Source: PALSA-693 sp963834725 (GTDB lineage: Bacteria > Actinomycetota > Acidimicrobiia > Acidimicrobiales > Palsa-688). Taken from it: a stretch of 64,000 bases of DNA. The DNA lies in contig CAWICN010000001.1 of NCBI GenBank assembly GCA_963834725.1, forward strand, positions 1,736,001 through 1,800,000. The letters are read 5' to 3'. This document shows, one piece after another, positions 1 to 9,554 of this stretch. The notes under the pieces were generated by a model that saw only the letters and a program-made list of their open reading frames with translations, did not search any database and had not been told where the DNA came from. Each line of letters opens with the position of its first letter. The stretch's first letter is position 1. The position numbers and the translations under genes are program-made.

Positions 1-696
1 AAGCTCAGTATTCGGTTCGATACCTAACTGGTCGCCCAATACGGTCCGCAGCCGCTGGTAAGCGCGGAGAGCGTCGGCCTGGCGGCCCGATCGGTACAGC
101 GCGAGCATCAGCTGCGCCCAGCGGCGCTCCCGCAGCGGCTGGGCGGCCACTGCCGCCTCCAGATCGGCCACCAGCGAGCCGTGCTCGCCCAAGGCCAAGC
201 GGGCCTCGGCCAGCTGCTCCTCGCAGTCCCGGCGTAGCTCCCCCAAGCGGACCGCCTCGGCCATCCCGGTCGGCTGGCCGGCCAGCTCCGCCAGCGGCTC
301 ACCCCGCCACAGACGCAATCCTTCCCTCCAAGCCTCCACCGCCCCGCTTAGGTCGCCCTCCTGCAAGGCCCGCCCCCCCTGGCGGACAAGCTCCTCGAAA
401 CACAGCGCGTCCACCGCGTCAGCCGACACCACCAGCCGATAGCCGCCCCCGACGGTCTCGATCCTCCCCGCAGGCAAGAAACGGCGCAACGACGACACGT
501 AGGTCTGCAAGGTCTTCGACGCCGACCGGGGCGGATCCTCACCCCACACCGCGTCGATCAGCTCCCCCGCCGGAGCAACACGCCCCGCCCGCAAGGCCAA
601 CAGCTCCAGCACCGCCCGCTCCTTGGGCGCCGCTACCCTGACCTCCACCCCGTCATCGCCCACCACCCGCAACGGCCCCAACAGCCCCACCTGCAC
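1..696 (-). CDS. SARP/AfsR-type transcriptional regulator, partial
   Basis: Reading leftward from a GTG at 696, an uninterrupted frame gives a winged-helix (OmpR-like) DNA-binding domain in residues 1-95, with the LLGPL start and a VWGEDPP segment followed by TLQTYVSSLRR. A bacterial transcriptional activation (BTAD) domain follows, with the LWRGEPLAEL and RSGRQADALRAYQRLR motifs. This architecture defines SARP/AfsR regulators, which activate secondary-metabolite or stress genes. The gene leaves the window at base 1, so a short SARP and a large AfsR-like ATPase form cannot be told apart. It points away from the transporter remnant at 765. The start rests on the family-typical N-terminus; a GTG two codons inside is possible. 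Confidence 0.85.
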   Translation of the reverse strand, partial: MQVGLLGPLRVVGDDGVEVRVAAPKERAVLELLALRAGRVAPAGELIDAVWGEDPPRSASKTLQTYVSSLRRFLPAGRIETVGGGYRLVVSADAVDALCFEELVRQGGRALQEGDLSGAVEAWREGLRLWRGEPLAELAGQPTGMAEAVRLGELRRDCEEQLAEARLALGEHGSLVADLEAAVAAQPLRERRWAQLMLALYRSGRQADALRAYQRLRTVLGDQLGIEPNTEL

Positions 697-764
697 CAAC
701 CCGCACCCTATCCCAACCACCCCAACCGCGCTCTGAGAATCACCCACGAGGGCAGGGGCTGGCC

Positions 765-1354
765 GGGCGGGGAGACGACAAGGCGTCGATCCACTCGCTC
801 GGGATGAAGCAGCGCCGTGGTATTGCTGCGGCGCTGCTGCCCGATCCGGAGCTGCTGGTGCTGAACGAGCCCACGAACGGCCTGGACCCGGCCGGCATCG
901 TAGAGATCCGCGAACTCTTGCAGGGGCTGGCCGCCGGCGGCCGCACGGTGGTGTGTCCTCCCATCTCCTGGCAGAGATCCAGGCCATGATCGACAACCTG
1001 GTGGTGATCCGGTCCGGCAAGCTGTGGTACTCGGGTGGCTTGGAGCGATTGTTGACCCGGGCCTGCGAGCGGGTGGTAGCCGCACCCGGGGTTGTCATTG
1101 AGCGGCCGCGCCTGGAGGCCGCGGTCCAAGCCCGGGGCTGGACCTATGAGATCGCCGACGATCAGGTCATCGTGCACATGCCAGCCGAGCGGTCTGCCGA
1201 CTTGTACCGGGCTCCCGCCGCCGAGGGGATCGTCCTGCGCATGCTGACCCCACAGCAGCAGACGCTCGAGGAGGTCCTCCTGGACCTGACCGGCGGGAGC
1301 AACCTGAAGCTATCCGAACAGTCTGGCGCTAACCAGCCGCAGGACGGCGCTTGA
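765..1354 (+). pseudogene. ABC-2 type transporter ATP-binding subunit, 5'-truncated and frameshifted
   Basis: The remaining part covers the ABC signature region (SLGMKQRRGIAAALL), Walker B with D-loop (LLVLNEPTNGLDP) and, after a frame change near 950, the H-loop region SSHLLAEIQAMIDNL with a C-terminal domain. Everything upstream of the signature is missing, including Walker A and the Q-loop. The break between TVV and SSHLL is a single reading-frame slip. The gene would have powered a drug- or lipid-export permease, and the overlapping start of a permease at 1351 supports that. It is non-functional as read. The 5' truncation lies within about 70 bases of the divergent SARP gene, so a deletion or assembly join there is likely. 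Confidence 0.75.
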
Positions 1355-1857
1355 TGCGCAGCGTTGTCCGTCCCGAGGTGATCCGCATCTGGCGGCCGAT
1401 GTTCGTCTACGGCGGCATTGGGGTCATAGCGGTGGCGGCCGGGCTCGTCTCGGTGTTCATCTACACCTCAGCGCACAACGTCGCACCCACCTGTGGCCCG
1501 GTGGGTGGGCCGGCGACCGGGATCTCGACTGTACCCACCTGTTCAGCGGCTACTTGAACTTTTGGTGGCCGCACTTGTCTGGGGTCTCATCGGCGCGATG
1601 CTCGCCGCGCTGACCCTCAGCTCGGCCCTGGCCGTCGGCATCGGCATCGGCTACCTGTTGGTCTTCGAAAGCCTCATCGGCATCGTCGCCCCCCAAGCCA
1701 GCCCCTACCTTTCCCGCCGGTGGCCCTCAACGCCCTCGTCATGGGTGGGACCGTACGACAGGCCTGGGCCGCCGCCCTCGGGCTGGTGATCTGGTACGGT
1801 GCCGTCGCGGCTGCGGTGGCCTTTCTCTCCTTCGGTAGACGCGATATCGTCTCCTGA
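1351..1857 (+). pseudogene. ABC-2 transporter permease, internally deleted and frameshifted
   Basis: The ATG overlaps the end of the ATPase fragment. An N-terminal membrane helix is readable (about residues 12-38, IGVIAVAAGLVSVFIYTSA). A second segment in another frame contains a long hydrophobic stretch with VAALVWGLIGAMLAALTLSS. The C-terminus, LVIWYGAVAAAVAFLSFGRRD, lies in a third frame and ends at the TGA at 1855-1857. The pieces match the start and end of a six-helix ABC-2 permease with the middle missing, so both internal deletion and frameshifts are needed to explain it. It is presumably the partner of the ATPase remnant just upstream. Confidence 0.6.
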
Positions 1858-2199
1858 CGGCCAAAGACCCAGGTCCCTATTGGGCAGCTCGAAGGTCAGC
1901 GAGCTCGGCCCCCGCCCCCGGCACCTTTTATGGGACGGCGCGATCAGGATCGAATTTCCGGCCTCAAGGTGTTACAGATCGACCGCGGAAGCGAGGCCGA
2001 TCACTACACGGAATCCGCGGACGCCGCGCCTGAACCACGTCCCGTCTAGGCACTTAGACGCTGCCCGGAATGTGAGCTCAGAATGCCCCCCAGCAAGGCC
2101 CTCGGCGACACTTACGGCCGGCCTCGAGGCGCTTATCCTCGACCGAAGGTCGCGAGTGATGGCTGTAATAACCGACAGCATCCGGACAGAAACGAGAGT
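1858..2199. other. Intergenic region, no gene seen
   Basis: About 340 bases between the permease remnant and the sigma gene. Open frames here show no recognisable protein features. The stretch should hold the sigma-factor promoter, but no clear motif was identified. Confidence 0.4.
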
Positions 2200-2751
2200 A
2201 TGAGCTTGCCGGTCACCGACTCTGAGCCAAAAGTGGCTTGCGATCCGGCTGAGAGCTTCGCAGCGCGGTGGGCGGCACACCACGATGCGGTGCTGGCCTA
2301 CTGCCGTCGCCGGGCCCCGGCCGAGATGGCCGGTGAGGCGGCCACGGCCACGTTCGCGGTGCTGTGGCGGCGGATCGACGACCTGCCGGCTGACCCGCTG
2401 CCCTGGCTGTATGCCGTGGCCCGGCGGGAGCTGGCCAACCGCCGCCGAGCGCAGTCACGGTTTGGAGCGTTCGTGGCCACGCTGTCGCGGGATCACAGCA
2501 TCACCGGAGCAGACGTCGCCCCCGACGTGTCGAGCGAGGCCATGGACCGCTCCAGCGCCCGTGATGCGTTGCGGCGCCTGCGGCCGGATGACCGCGAGCT
2601 GCTCATGCTGGTGGCCTGGGAGGGGCTCAGCCCGGCGGCCGCGGCCGCGTCGCTGGGCATCTCCGTTCCGGCCTTGACGGTGCGTCTGCACCGCGCCCGC
2701 CAGCGCCTCGAGTCCGAACTGGCCGCCCTCAACACAGAGGAACACCCATGA
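2200..2751 (+). CDS. ECF-family RNA polymerase sigma factor
   Basis: A protein of about 183 residues with sigma-70 region 2 (FAARWAAHHDAVLAYCRRRA through DPLPWLYAVARRELANRRRAQ) and region 4 (ALRRLRPDDRELLMLVAWEGLSPAAAAASLGISVPALTVRLHRAR, a helix-turn-helix). This is the usual two-domain ECF layout and length. The ATG at 2200 starts just before region 2; longer in-frame extensions are not family-like. Its stop overlaps the ATG of the next gene by four bases, typical of sigma/anti-sigma pairs. It probably responds to an envelope or extracytoplasmic signal passed on by that partner. Confidence 0.88.
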   Translation: MSLPVTDSEPKVACDPAESFAARWAAHHDAVLAYCRRRAPAEMAGEAATATFAVLWRRIDDLPADPLPWLYAVARRELANRRRAQSRFGAFVATLSRDHSITGADVAPDVSSEAMDRSSARDALRRLRPDDRELLMLVAWEGLSPAAAAASLGISVPALTVRLHRARQRLESELAALNTEEHP

Positions 2752-3962
2752 CTGATCACCGATCCACTCCACCGCTGGACGCTGACCTGGACTGGGTGCG
2801 CCGCACCCTGGCGGCGGCCGATCCGGTTCGCCCCGGTGACCGCCCGCTCGTTCCCATCCCCGGCTGGAGCGCGAACCCGCCCCGGCGGGAGCGGGCCCGG
2901 CGACGGTCGGCGCCGCTGCTGGTGACGGCGTTGGCCGCGGCGGCGGTCCTGATCGTTGGTGTGGTAGTGGTGGCCACCCAAGCGGGCGGGAAGCGGCCAG
3001 GGCACCCCACCGCCGCAACTGGCCCCGCCCCGGTACTGGCCGCCTATGCCACCACCATAAACGCCCAGTCAGCGCGGGGCAGCCTCTCGCTCTCGATCGG
3101 TCCCACATCACTGCACGTGGGCGGCGTGGCGGATCTGCGCACCGGTCAGGCCGATCTCATCGTCACCCTACCGGCGCCCATCGGCCGGGCCGAAGTGCGC
3201 TCGACCGGCCAGGACTACTTCGTGCACCTGCCGGCCCAACTGGCCGCCGGGGCGAGAACCAAGCCCTGGATCCGGCTCGACCAGGCCACCCTCCAGGGTC
3301 TGGTCGGCAGCCAGCTGGGGGTCCCCGGTGTAGGGGCCGCTCTGGATTTCAGCGGGCTCCTCACCTGGCTCCGGGATGTCAGCGGCCACATCGCCACCAT
3401 CGGTAACGAGTCCATAAACAGTACGCCCACCACCCACTACCGGGCCCAGGTCGACGTGGCCCGCGCCGCCTCCAACATGGGCGCCGACGCCAACACCGCC
3501 TCGGCCGTCGCCCAGACCCTCGGTTCGACCCTTCTGGTGGACGTGTGGATCGACGCTCAGGGCAGACTGCGCCAAATGAAGGCCACTCTCGATCTGGATA
3601 CGCTCCGCCCTCCCCCGGGCGTGAGACTGCCAGCCGGCCTCCGAGGCCGCGCCGTCCTGAGCATCGATCTATGGAACTTCGGCGTGACCGTGCACCCGGT
3701 ACGGCCACCCGCCAACCAGGTCAGCGACGCCTCATCAATGATCGGCGCGGCTCGCGGGGCGCACAGGATAACCACTTGGAGGACCCTGCGGAAGCGACTT
3801 ATCCACCTGGCTACGGCTCCCCTGGCAGCAGGGTTCGACGTCGCTTCGTGTGGCACGGTCTCGAAATATCTCGCCGAGCGAGCGAGGAGGGGTCGTTCGA
3901 TCGATGGGTCAGCGGTGGCGAGAGTGGATCGGCCGGCAATGCGCCAGCCCGCAGGTCGGTAG
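2748..3962 (+). CDS. Membrane-anchored anti-sigma-like protein with LppX/LprG-like outer domain
   Basis: The first roughly 55 residues are cytoplasmic and charged, followed by one membrane helix (LLVTALAAAAVLIVGVVVVA). An extracytoplasmic domain of about 220 residues begins AYATTINAQSARGSLSLSI and resembles the LppX/LprAFG or DUF2092 lipid-binding fold. Overlap with the upstream ECF sigma gene supports an anti-sigma or signal-sensing role, though no ZAS zinc motif is visible. The last roughly 80 residues, after VRPPANQ, are low-quality and arginine-rich and may be read-through past a lost stop. The function is inferred from architecture and operon position. Confidence 0.65.
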   Translation: MTDHRSTPPLDADLDWVRRTLAAADPVRPGDRPLVPIPGWSANPPRRERARRRSAPLLVTALAAAAVLIVGVVVVATQAGGKRPGHPTAATGPAPVLAAYATTINAQSARGSLSLSIGPTSLHVGGVADLRTGQADLIVTLPAPIGRAEVRSTGQDYFVHLPAQLAAGARTKPWIRLDQATLQGLVGSQLGVPGVGAALDFSGLLTWLRDVSGHIATIGNESINSTPTTHYRAQVDVARAASNMGADANTASAVAQTLGSTLLVDVWIDAQGRLRQMKATLDLDTLRPPPGVRLPAGLRGRAVLSIDLWNFGVTVHPVRPPANQVSDASSMIGAARGAHRITTWRTLRKRLIHLATAPLAAGFDVASCGTVSKYLAERARRGRSIDGSAVARVDRPAMRQPAGR

Positions 3963-4014
3963 CAGAGGCGTGGGGGTGCGCCGTGGGGTGGGGCGAACGC
4001 AGGGTGGAGAGGGC

Positions 4015-4511
4015 ATGATCGAGGCACGAAGCCTGACCAAGCGATATGGCGACAAGGTGGCGGTGGACGATCTGGGTTTCACCGTCCGCCCAGGGGCTGT
4101 GACCGGCTTCCTCTGGGGCCGAACGGGCGGGCAAGTCGACCTCGATGCGCATGATCCTCGGTCTCGACGCGCCGACATCGGGTCGGTGACGGTCAATGGC
4201 AGGCCGTATGCCGAGCATTCGAAACCATTGCAGGAGGTGGGTGTGTTGCTCGAAGCCCGGGCGGTTCACCCCGGGCGGTCAGCTCAAAACCATTTGCTGG
4301 CCATGGCCGCCACCGCTGGGATCGGGCAATCCCGAGTCGACGAGGTGATCGACATGGTCGGCTTGGCCGGGGCGGCGTCGAGGCCTACCGTCCGAGCACA
4401 TCGGTACCGTCGCCGCCGAGAACCAGATCACCCTTTATCAACTGGCCACACAGGATGCGTCACTCGAAGAGGCCTACCTGGCGTTGACCGAGGACTGCGT
4501 CGACTACCGCC
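4015..4511 (+). pseudogene. ABC-2 transporter ATPase, frameshifted and internally deleted
   Basis: The start is typical (MIEARSLTKRYGDKVAVDDL) with a GGAGAGGG-like ribosome site. At Walker A the frame shifts by one inserted base, giving in the shifted frame ERAGKSTSMRMILGLDAPTS. It is restored about 55 bases later by a one-base loss before VTVNGRPY. The middle reads on to VDEVIDMVGLAGAA, then jumps, in a third frame, to the family C-terminus NQITLYQLATQDASLEEAYL. The ABC signature, Walker B and H-loop are absent. It is a remnant of a multidrug-type exporter ATPase. Confidence 0.7.
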
Positions 4512-4905
4512 GTGTCGTTCGTGGCCTTCCTCTCGGCCCAAGGCCTTCTGTCCCATTACCGTGCGGGCTGGTTGCTCGCCGACCCGGGCGCGCTCAGAGT
4601 GGTGGTCGGGACCGGGATCGAGCTGACACTGATCGGTGTGATCGGCGAATGCCTCGGTTGGATCGTGCGCAGTACACCAGGTGCGCTGGTCGCCTACGCT
4701 GGCCTGGTCCTTGTCCTGCCGGTGCTGTTCGGCAAGGTTTTCGGTGATATAGGGAAGAACATCGGCAAGTTCGTGCCCAGCTCGGCCGGAAGCCGATTCG
4801 CGGAAAGCGTCCCCGACGGATACACGCTCACCCCCTGGTGGGGACTGGTCGTCCTGGCCGGCTGGGTCATAGCCGGGCTTGTGGGCGGGTTTTACGCGGG
4901 GTGTG
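4512..4905 (+). pseudogene. ABC-2 transporter permease, C-terminal half
   Basis: Hydrophobic helices are readable in one frame, for example TGIELTLIGVIGECLGWIV, TPGALVAYAGLVLVLPVLFG and WWGLVVLAGWVIAGLVGGFYA. This matches the last three or four helices of an ABC-2 permease. The N-terminal half is absent and the reading follows directly on the ATPase tail, so the ATPase and permease were brought together by a deletion. Near 4895 the permease sequence ends and the convergent ftsH 3' end begins, so this is also a rearrangement joint. Confidence 0.6.
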
Positions 4906-6943
4906 AGTGGCGCTCAGCGCTTCGTCGGCTGGCAGCACCCATGTCATGGTCGCCTCCCCGGCATGTGCCTGTTCGGTTGACGTGGGCGACACCTCGAAGG
5001 ACCCGGTGGCGCCGGCGGCTGCGGCGGCGCCGGATCGGCTTGCCGGTTCCACACCGCTCTGGCGGATGGCGGCGACCAGCTCGTTGCCGTCGATAACTTC
5101 CTTCTCGATGAGCAACGCCACAATGCGGTCGAGGGCGTCACGGTGGGTGCGCAGCAACTCGGTGGCGCGCTGCTCGGCCTCTCGCAGCAGGCGGGCTACC
5201 TCTTCGTCGATGGCCCGCTGGGTGTCGTCCGAGTAGGGCCGGGTCGTCAAACCCGCCTCGCCCAGGTAGCCGGGCCCATCGGGGTTAAGTCCGACAGGGC
5301 CGAGTCGCTCGGATAGGCCCCACTCTCGCACCATCCGGGTGGCGAGCTGGGTGGCGCCCGCCAGGTCGTTGGCCGCGCCGGTGGACGCTTCCCCGATGAC
5401 CAGCAGTTCGGCCGCCCGCCCACCGAGGCGCACCGCCAGGCTGTCTTTGAGGTAGCTCTCCGGGAACAGGTGGCGCTCGACTTCGGGGAGCTGCTCGGTC
5501 ACGCCGAGCGCCCGACCAGCGGGCAGGATGGTCACCTTGGCCACCGGGTCGGCGTGCACCGAGAGGGCCGCCACCAGGGCGTGACCGGTCTCGTGCACGG
5601 CCACGCTGTGCTGTTCGTCGGGCAGGAGGGCGTTGGTGGTCTCCCGACGCCCGAGGAGCAGCCGGTCCCGGGCCGCGTCGAAGTCCTTGGCCTGCAGTTG
5701 CGAACGGTCGGCGCGCACGGCGTGAATGGCCGCCTCGTTGACCAGGTTGGCCAGATCCGCCCCGGAGAAGCCCGGCGTGCCTCGGGCGATGGCGTTGAGG
5801 TCCACGTCGGAGCCGAGGTGCTTGCCTCGCACGTGAACGGCCAGAATGGCCCGTCGCTCGGCCTGGTTGGGCAGGCCGATCTCGACGTTGCGGTCGAAGC
5901 GCCCCGGGCGCAGCAGCGCCGGATCGAGGGTCTCGGGCCGGTTGGTGGCGGCGATCACCACCACCCCGGTGGCGGGGTCGAAGCCGTCCATCTCTGCCAA
6001 AAGCTGGTTGAGGGTCTGCTCCCGCTCGTCGTTGCCGCCGAAATGGCCATTGCCGCGCTTACCCCCGATAGCGTCGATTTCGTCGATGAAAATGATGGCC
6101 GGGGCTCGCTTGCGAGCATCCGCGAAAAGGTCCCGCACCCGCGACGCCCCGACCCCCACGAACAACTCGACGAAGCTCGAGCCCGTGAGGGCCAGGAACG
6201 GCACCCCGGCCTCACCGGCTACCGCTCGGGCCAGCAGGGTCTTGCCGGTACCCGGCGGACCCACCATGAGCACACCCTTGGGGCCTACGGCCCCAGCGCG
6301 CTCGATATCTGTGGGGGTTCTTGAGGAAGTCCACCACCTCGGACACCTCTGCCTTGGCCCCTTCGTAGCCGGCTACATCCGCGAAGCCGGTGCTGGGGCG
6401 GTCCTCGTCATACACCTTGGCCTTGGAGCGGCCCACGCCCATAATCCCGCCGATCCCGCCCATGCCACCCAGGGCCTTTTGGCTGCGGCGGCCCAACCAC
6501 GCGAAAAAGCCGATGAACAGAACCAGGGGGAGCAGGTCCAGAATTACCGTGCCCACGGTGATCCCGCTGGCGGGAGCGGTCCCGGTGATCTGAACGTGGT
6601 GTTGCTGCAGGGTGGCGGCCAAGCTGTTGTCCTGCAACGCGGTCGGGATCTGAGACCTGTACGACGCCCCGTTGGTTAGGGTGCCGCTGACCGCGCCCGT
6701 CGTGTTGATGGTCGCCGTCTTGACCTGGTTGGTGGTGACATCACTCAAAAACTGGGTGAAGTTCACTTTCGTCGGTGTCGTCGTACTCATCGCCGGGCGC
6801 AACAACAGCAGGGCCGTCACCAGCACGCCCAGGAGCAAGACCCACACTCGCCACCTGGGCGGTCTACGGCCCACCTGCGTCGGCTGGCGGCCGGTGGTTC
6901 CCGAGCGAGCTGGGCCGGATTCGTGCGGTGGGCGGGTGGGCAT
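4867..6943 (-). CDS. ftsH: ATP-dependent zinc metalloprotease FtsH, one frameshift
   Basis: Membrane-bound AAA+ protease that degrades misfolded membrane proteins and regulatory targets. From a likely start at 6943 (MPTRPPHESG) the order is: one N-terminal helix (VWVLLLGVLVTALLLL), an extracytoplasmic loop, a second helix (VILDLLPLVLFIGFFAWL), Walker A (GPPGTGKT), Walker B (IIFIDEIDAI), the second region of homology (ATNRPETLDPALLRPGRFDR) and the zinc site HETGH. A one-base slip near 6300 splits the frame just before Walker A. The total of about 700 residues is normal for the family. The last residues (THTPRKTRPQARL) are antisense of the permease remnant, so the natural 3' end was replaced. 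Confidence 0.88.
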
Positions 6944-7280
6944 CAGGTTGCCTTCCAAGTTGGTAGTTACCAGAACGCTCGCCGACACCCACACCTTCCC
7001 CGTCTTAGCAAGATCTCAGCTGGCCGCTGGGAACAAATCACCAGATCACCAATCGGGACCTACGGGCGTCCATGGATCGCATAGCAACCCGGTCGGATGG
7101 CTGCGCGGTCAACGCCAGTGCAGCAACTCGGAGCTTGCCTATACGACCGCCGTCTCAAATGTGGGGCATCGCCACGGCGTCAGACGCTACCGGGCAGGCT
7201 GCCTCCTGGCCGGTGAGGTCTCACCATCCCCAGTCGACTCCGGACCGTCCGATGAAATTCAGTGGGCCATTCCGGACCTG
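6944..7280. other. Upstream region of ftsH, no gene seen
   Basis: About 340 bases between ftsH and the folD tail. No convincing coding sequence was found on either strand. It may carry the ftsH promoter. Confidence 0.4.
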
Positions 7281-7458
7281 TCACCAAACGCCGATATTGG
7301 CTACGCCGCTGGTCTCGGCTGCCTTGACCCTCTGTTCGAGCAAGACAGCGATGGTCATCGGTCCCACGCCACCTCGGACCGGTGTGATGGGGTAGCGACC
7401 TGACCCGCCTCCTCGAAGTCGACGTCTCCGATGTTCCCCGGGTTGTAGCTGGCGTCGA
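7281..7458 (-). pseudogene. folD C-terminal fragment
   Basis: The minus strand reads NPGNIGDVDFEEAGQVAT and then, after a one-base loss in the G-run at 7388-7391, ITPVRGGVGPMTIAVLLEQ and RVKAAET before the TGA at 7281. This is the diagnostic C-terminus of FolD, the methylenetetrahydrofolate dehydrogenase/cyclohydrolase of one-carbon metabolism (usual motif TPVPGGVGPMT). Only about 55 of some 285 residues remain. The upstream side stops at the joint with a group II intron segment near 7459, so the fragment cannot make an active enzyme. Confidence 0.7.
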
Positions 7459-7759
7459 CGGGCTTCGCCGTGATTTCAGCGGCTCGCCACTCCCTTGTCC
7501 CCATACAGGGCTAGCCTCACGAGGCTGCAGGATTCGCTTAAATGCTACGGCCTGGACGGTTGCTTCCCCTAAAGGGCTTTTGACGCTGGGCTTCGACCCC
7601 GGGCGTTTCCCCCCGGCGCCGCCAGCCTGCTACCGGGCCTCCTGGCAACTACCCGGACCGGACTTGCACCGGCCAGCAGACACGAGCTTGTCGACGTGGA
7701 TCACCTCAACCGCACCACCTCCTTCATCAAAGCCAGGTGCCCACGTCTGCTGGGCACAC
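7459..7759 (-). mobile_element. Group II intron 5' segment (domain I remnant)
   Basis: On the minus strand the segment opens with GTGTGCCC, matching the GUGYG 5' end of group II introns. It continues with GGTGCAAGTCCGGTCCGGG and AGGCCCGGTAGCAGGCTGG. A clearly related block (GTGCGAGTCCCGTCCGGG, CCCGGTAGCAGGCC) lies in the second intron at 40.3 kb. Only about 300 bases survive. No reverse transcriptase and no 3' end follow, and the sequence runs directly into the folD tail. Confidence 0.6.
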
Positions 7760-8054
7760 GAATACGGGGCTAGCGCTCTTGCCGACACTGGCACTTCCTC
7801 CGATTGCCACACAGCGCACCGGAGTCAGTCTTGCCGGAGCTTCGGGGTTACGACGGGCATCCCCAAACATCCGATCTAGTAATCCGCTCCGATGACCCCG
7901 ATCGCCGGCTTAATGACGGCTATCTGGGTCACCCGGTCGGCCGCCCGCCTGCTCGTCAGCAAGCACGACCGGACGTCCGTGCGGTGCCTTGACGGCCCCC
8001 CGGTCCCGCTCCAGCTCAGAACTATTGAGGTTTCAGCTTGTGCTACGTTACCCG

Positions 8055-8077
8055 AAACGGAATAGGCTGTTCCGTTT
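8055..8077. promoter_or_regulatory. Probable TetR-family operator
   Basis: A perfect inverted repeat, AAACGGAA - 7 bases - TTCCGTTT, lies 17 bases upstream of the MFS start codon and overlaps where its promoter should be. The size and symmetry fit a TetR dimer site. A TetR gene is the second gene of the same operon, so autoregulated repression of the pump is the likely arrangement. Confidence 0.6.
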
Positions 8078-8093
8078 GAGCTAGGAGATCGGC

Positions 8094-9554
8094 GTGCCAG
8101 GTCAACGCATTCACTACCGCGCCACCCTGGCCGTCCTGGCAATATCCGCCCTTGCCTTCAGCCTCCTGCAGTCGCTGGTACTGCCGGCTCTGCCGTCGTT
8201 CGAGCACGCCTTGCACACCTCCGAGACCGGCGCGAGCTGGTTGTTGAGCGCCTACCTGGTGAGCGCGGCCATAGCCACCCCGACCCTGGGTCGAGTGGGA
8301 GACATGATCGGCAAAGAGAAGATGCTCGTGGTCGTGCTGGTCAGCCTCGGAGTGGGGACACTGATCAGCGCCCTGGGCTCGTCAATAGCAGTCGTGATCG
8401 TGGGTCGAATCGTGCAGGGAACGGGTGGCGCCATCTTTCCGCTCGCTTTCGGGATCATCCGGGACGAGTTTCCGCCCCACAAGGTGGCCACCGGGATCGG
8501 GATCATCTCCTCGATTCTTGGCATCGGGAGCGGCGCTGGGATCGTGCTGGCCGGACCTATCATTTTACACCTGTCGTATCACTGGCTCTTTTGGATACCA
8601 CTGGTGATAGTCCTGGTGGCCACCATCGCCACCTTCGTCTACGTTCCGGAGTCGCCTATCCGAGCCCCCGGCCGCATCAACTGGCTGGGCGCAGTCCTCA
8701 TGGCAGGCTGGCTGACCACGGGACTTCTGGCCCTGTCGGAGGCTCCCGTCTGGGGCTGGACGAGCGGCACCGTGGTTGTCCTGTTCGCGGTCACCGTCCT
8801 GCTCGTCGGTCTCTGGATATGGGCCGAGGTGCGCTCGGATCATCCGGTGGTCGACATGAAGATGATGCGCATCCGGGCCGTCTGGACCACCAACCTGGCC
8901 GCCGTGCTTTTCGGCTTCGGGATGTTTTCGATGTTCATTGTCGCTCCTCAGTTTGTACAGACTCCCATCCATGAGGGTTACGGATTCGGGGCCTCGGTGA
9001 CCAAGGCCGGGCTGTTCCTGGCTCCTTTGGCCCTGGCTATGTTGCTGGTCGCTCCCCTGATCGGACGTCTGACCGCTGCTGTCGGTGCCAGATCGCTTCT
9101 CGTCGCCGGTGGCGGCTTCGGTGCGGTCAGCTATTTCCTCCTCGCGGGGCAGCACAGCCATCAGTGGAGCTTCTATGTGTCGTCGGCCCTGTTGGGTGTG
9201 GGGGTGGCCCTCGGATTCGCTTCGATGGCCAACCTCATCATCGAGGCAGTCCCGGCCAGTCAGACTGGCGTGGCCACGGGAATGAACACCAACATTCGCA
9301 GCATCGGCGGCGCGCTCGGGAGTTCCATCACAACCAGCATCATTGTTACGGGCGGTCTCCGCAGCGGGTTCCCGAAGGAGACTGGCTTCGAGGCCACGTT
9401 TATAGTGTGCGGAGCCTCAATGGTCGTGGCCGCCCTGGCGGCGCTTGCCGTTCCTAGTCGGAGCAGGCCGGAGGCGCATCGGCTGCACCCCGCTCCGCTG
9501 GCCGAAGTCGACGTGATCTCCGGACCGGCCTGCCGCTCGGGGACGCTCGAATGA
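8094..9554 (+). CDS. MFS drug exporter, DHA2 (14-helix) family
   Basis: A 486-residue membrane protein resembling EmrB/QacA-type proton-driven exporters. Visible motifs are motif A-like GRVGDMIGKEKMLV after helix 2, motif C-like GIGSGAGIVLAGPII in helix 5, and about 14 hydrophobic segments. The GTG start at 8094 has an AGGAG site nine bases upstream and keeps the first helix complete. The stop overlaps the ATG of the TetR gene. Together with the palindrome upstream this is a self-contained inducible efflux unit. The substrate is unknown. Confidence 0.9.
   Translation: MPGQRIHYRATLAVLAISALAFSLLQSLVLPALPSFEHALHTSETGASWLLSAYLVSAAIATPTLGRVGDMIGKEKMLVVVLVSLGVGTLISALGSSIAVVIVGRIVQGTGGAIFPLAFGIIRDEFPPHKVATGIGIISSILGIGSGAGIVLAGPIILHLSYHWLFWIPLVIVLVATIATFVYVPESPIRAPGRINWLGAVLMAGWLTTGLLALSEAPVWGWTSGTVVVLFAVTVLLVGLWIWAEVRSDHPVVDMKMMRIRAVWTTNLAAVLFGFGMFSMFIVAPQFVQTPIHEGYGFGASVTKAGLFLAPLALAMLLVAPLIGRLTAAVGARSLLVAGGGFGAVSYFLLAGQHSHQWSFYVSSALLGVGVALGFASMANLIIEAVPASQTGVATGMNTNIRSIGGALGSSITTSIIVTGGLRSGFPKETGFEATFIVCGASMVVAALAALAVPSRSRPEAHRLHPAPLAEVDVISGPACRSGTLE

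Noticed and set aside
5470..6679. Plus-strand frames over ftsH
   Set aside because: GC-rich antisense frames; the FtsH motifs lie on the minus strand.
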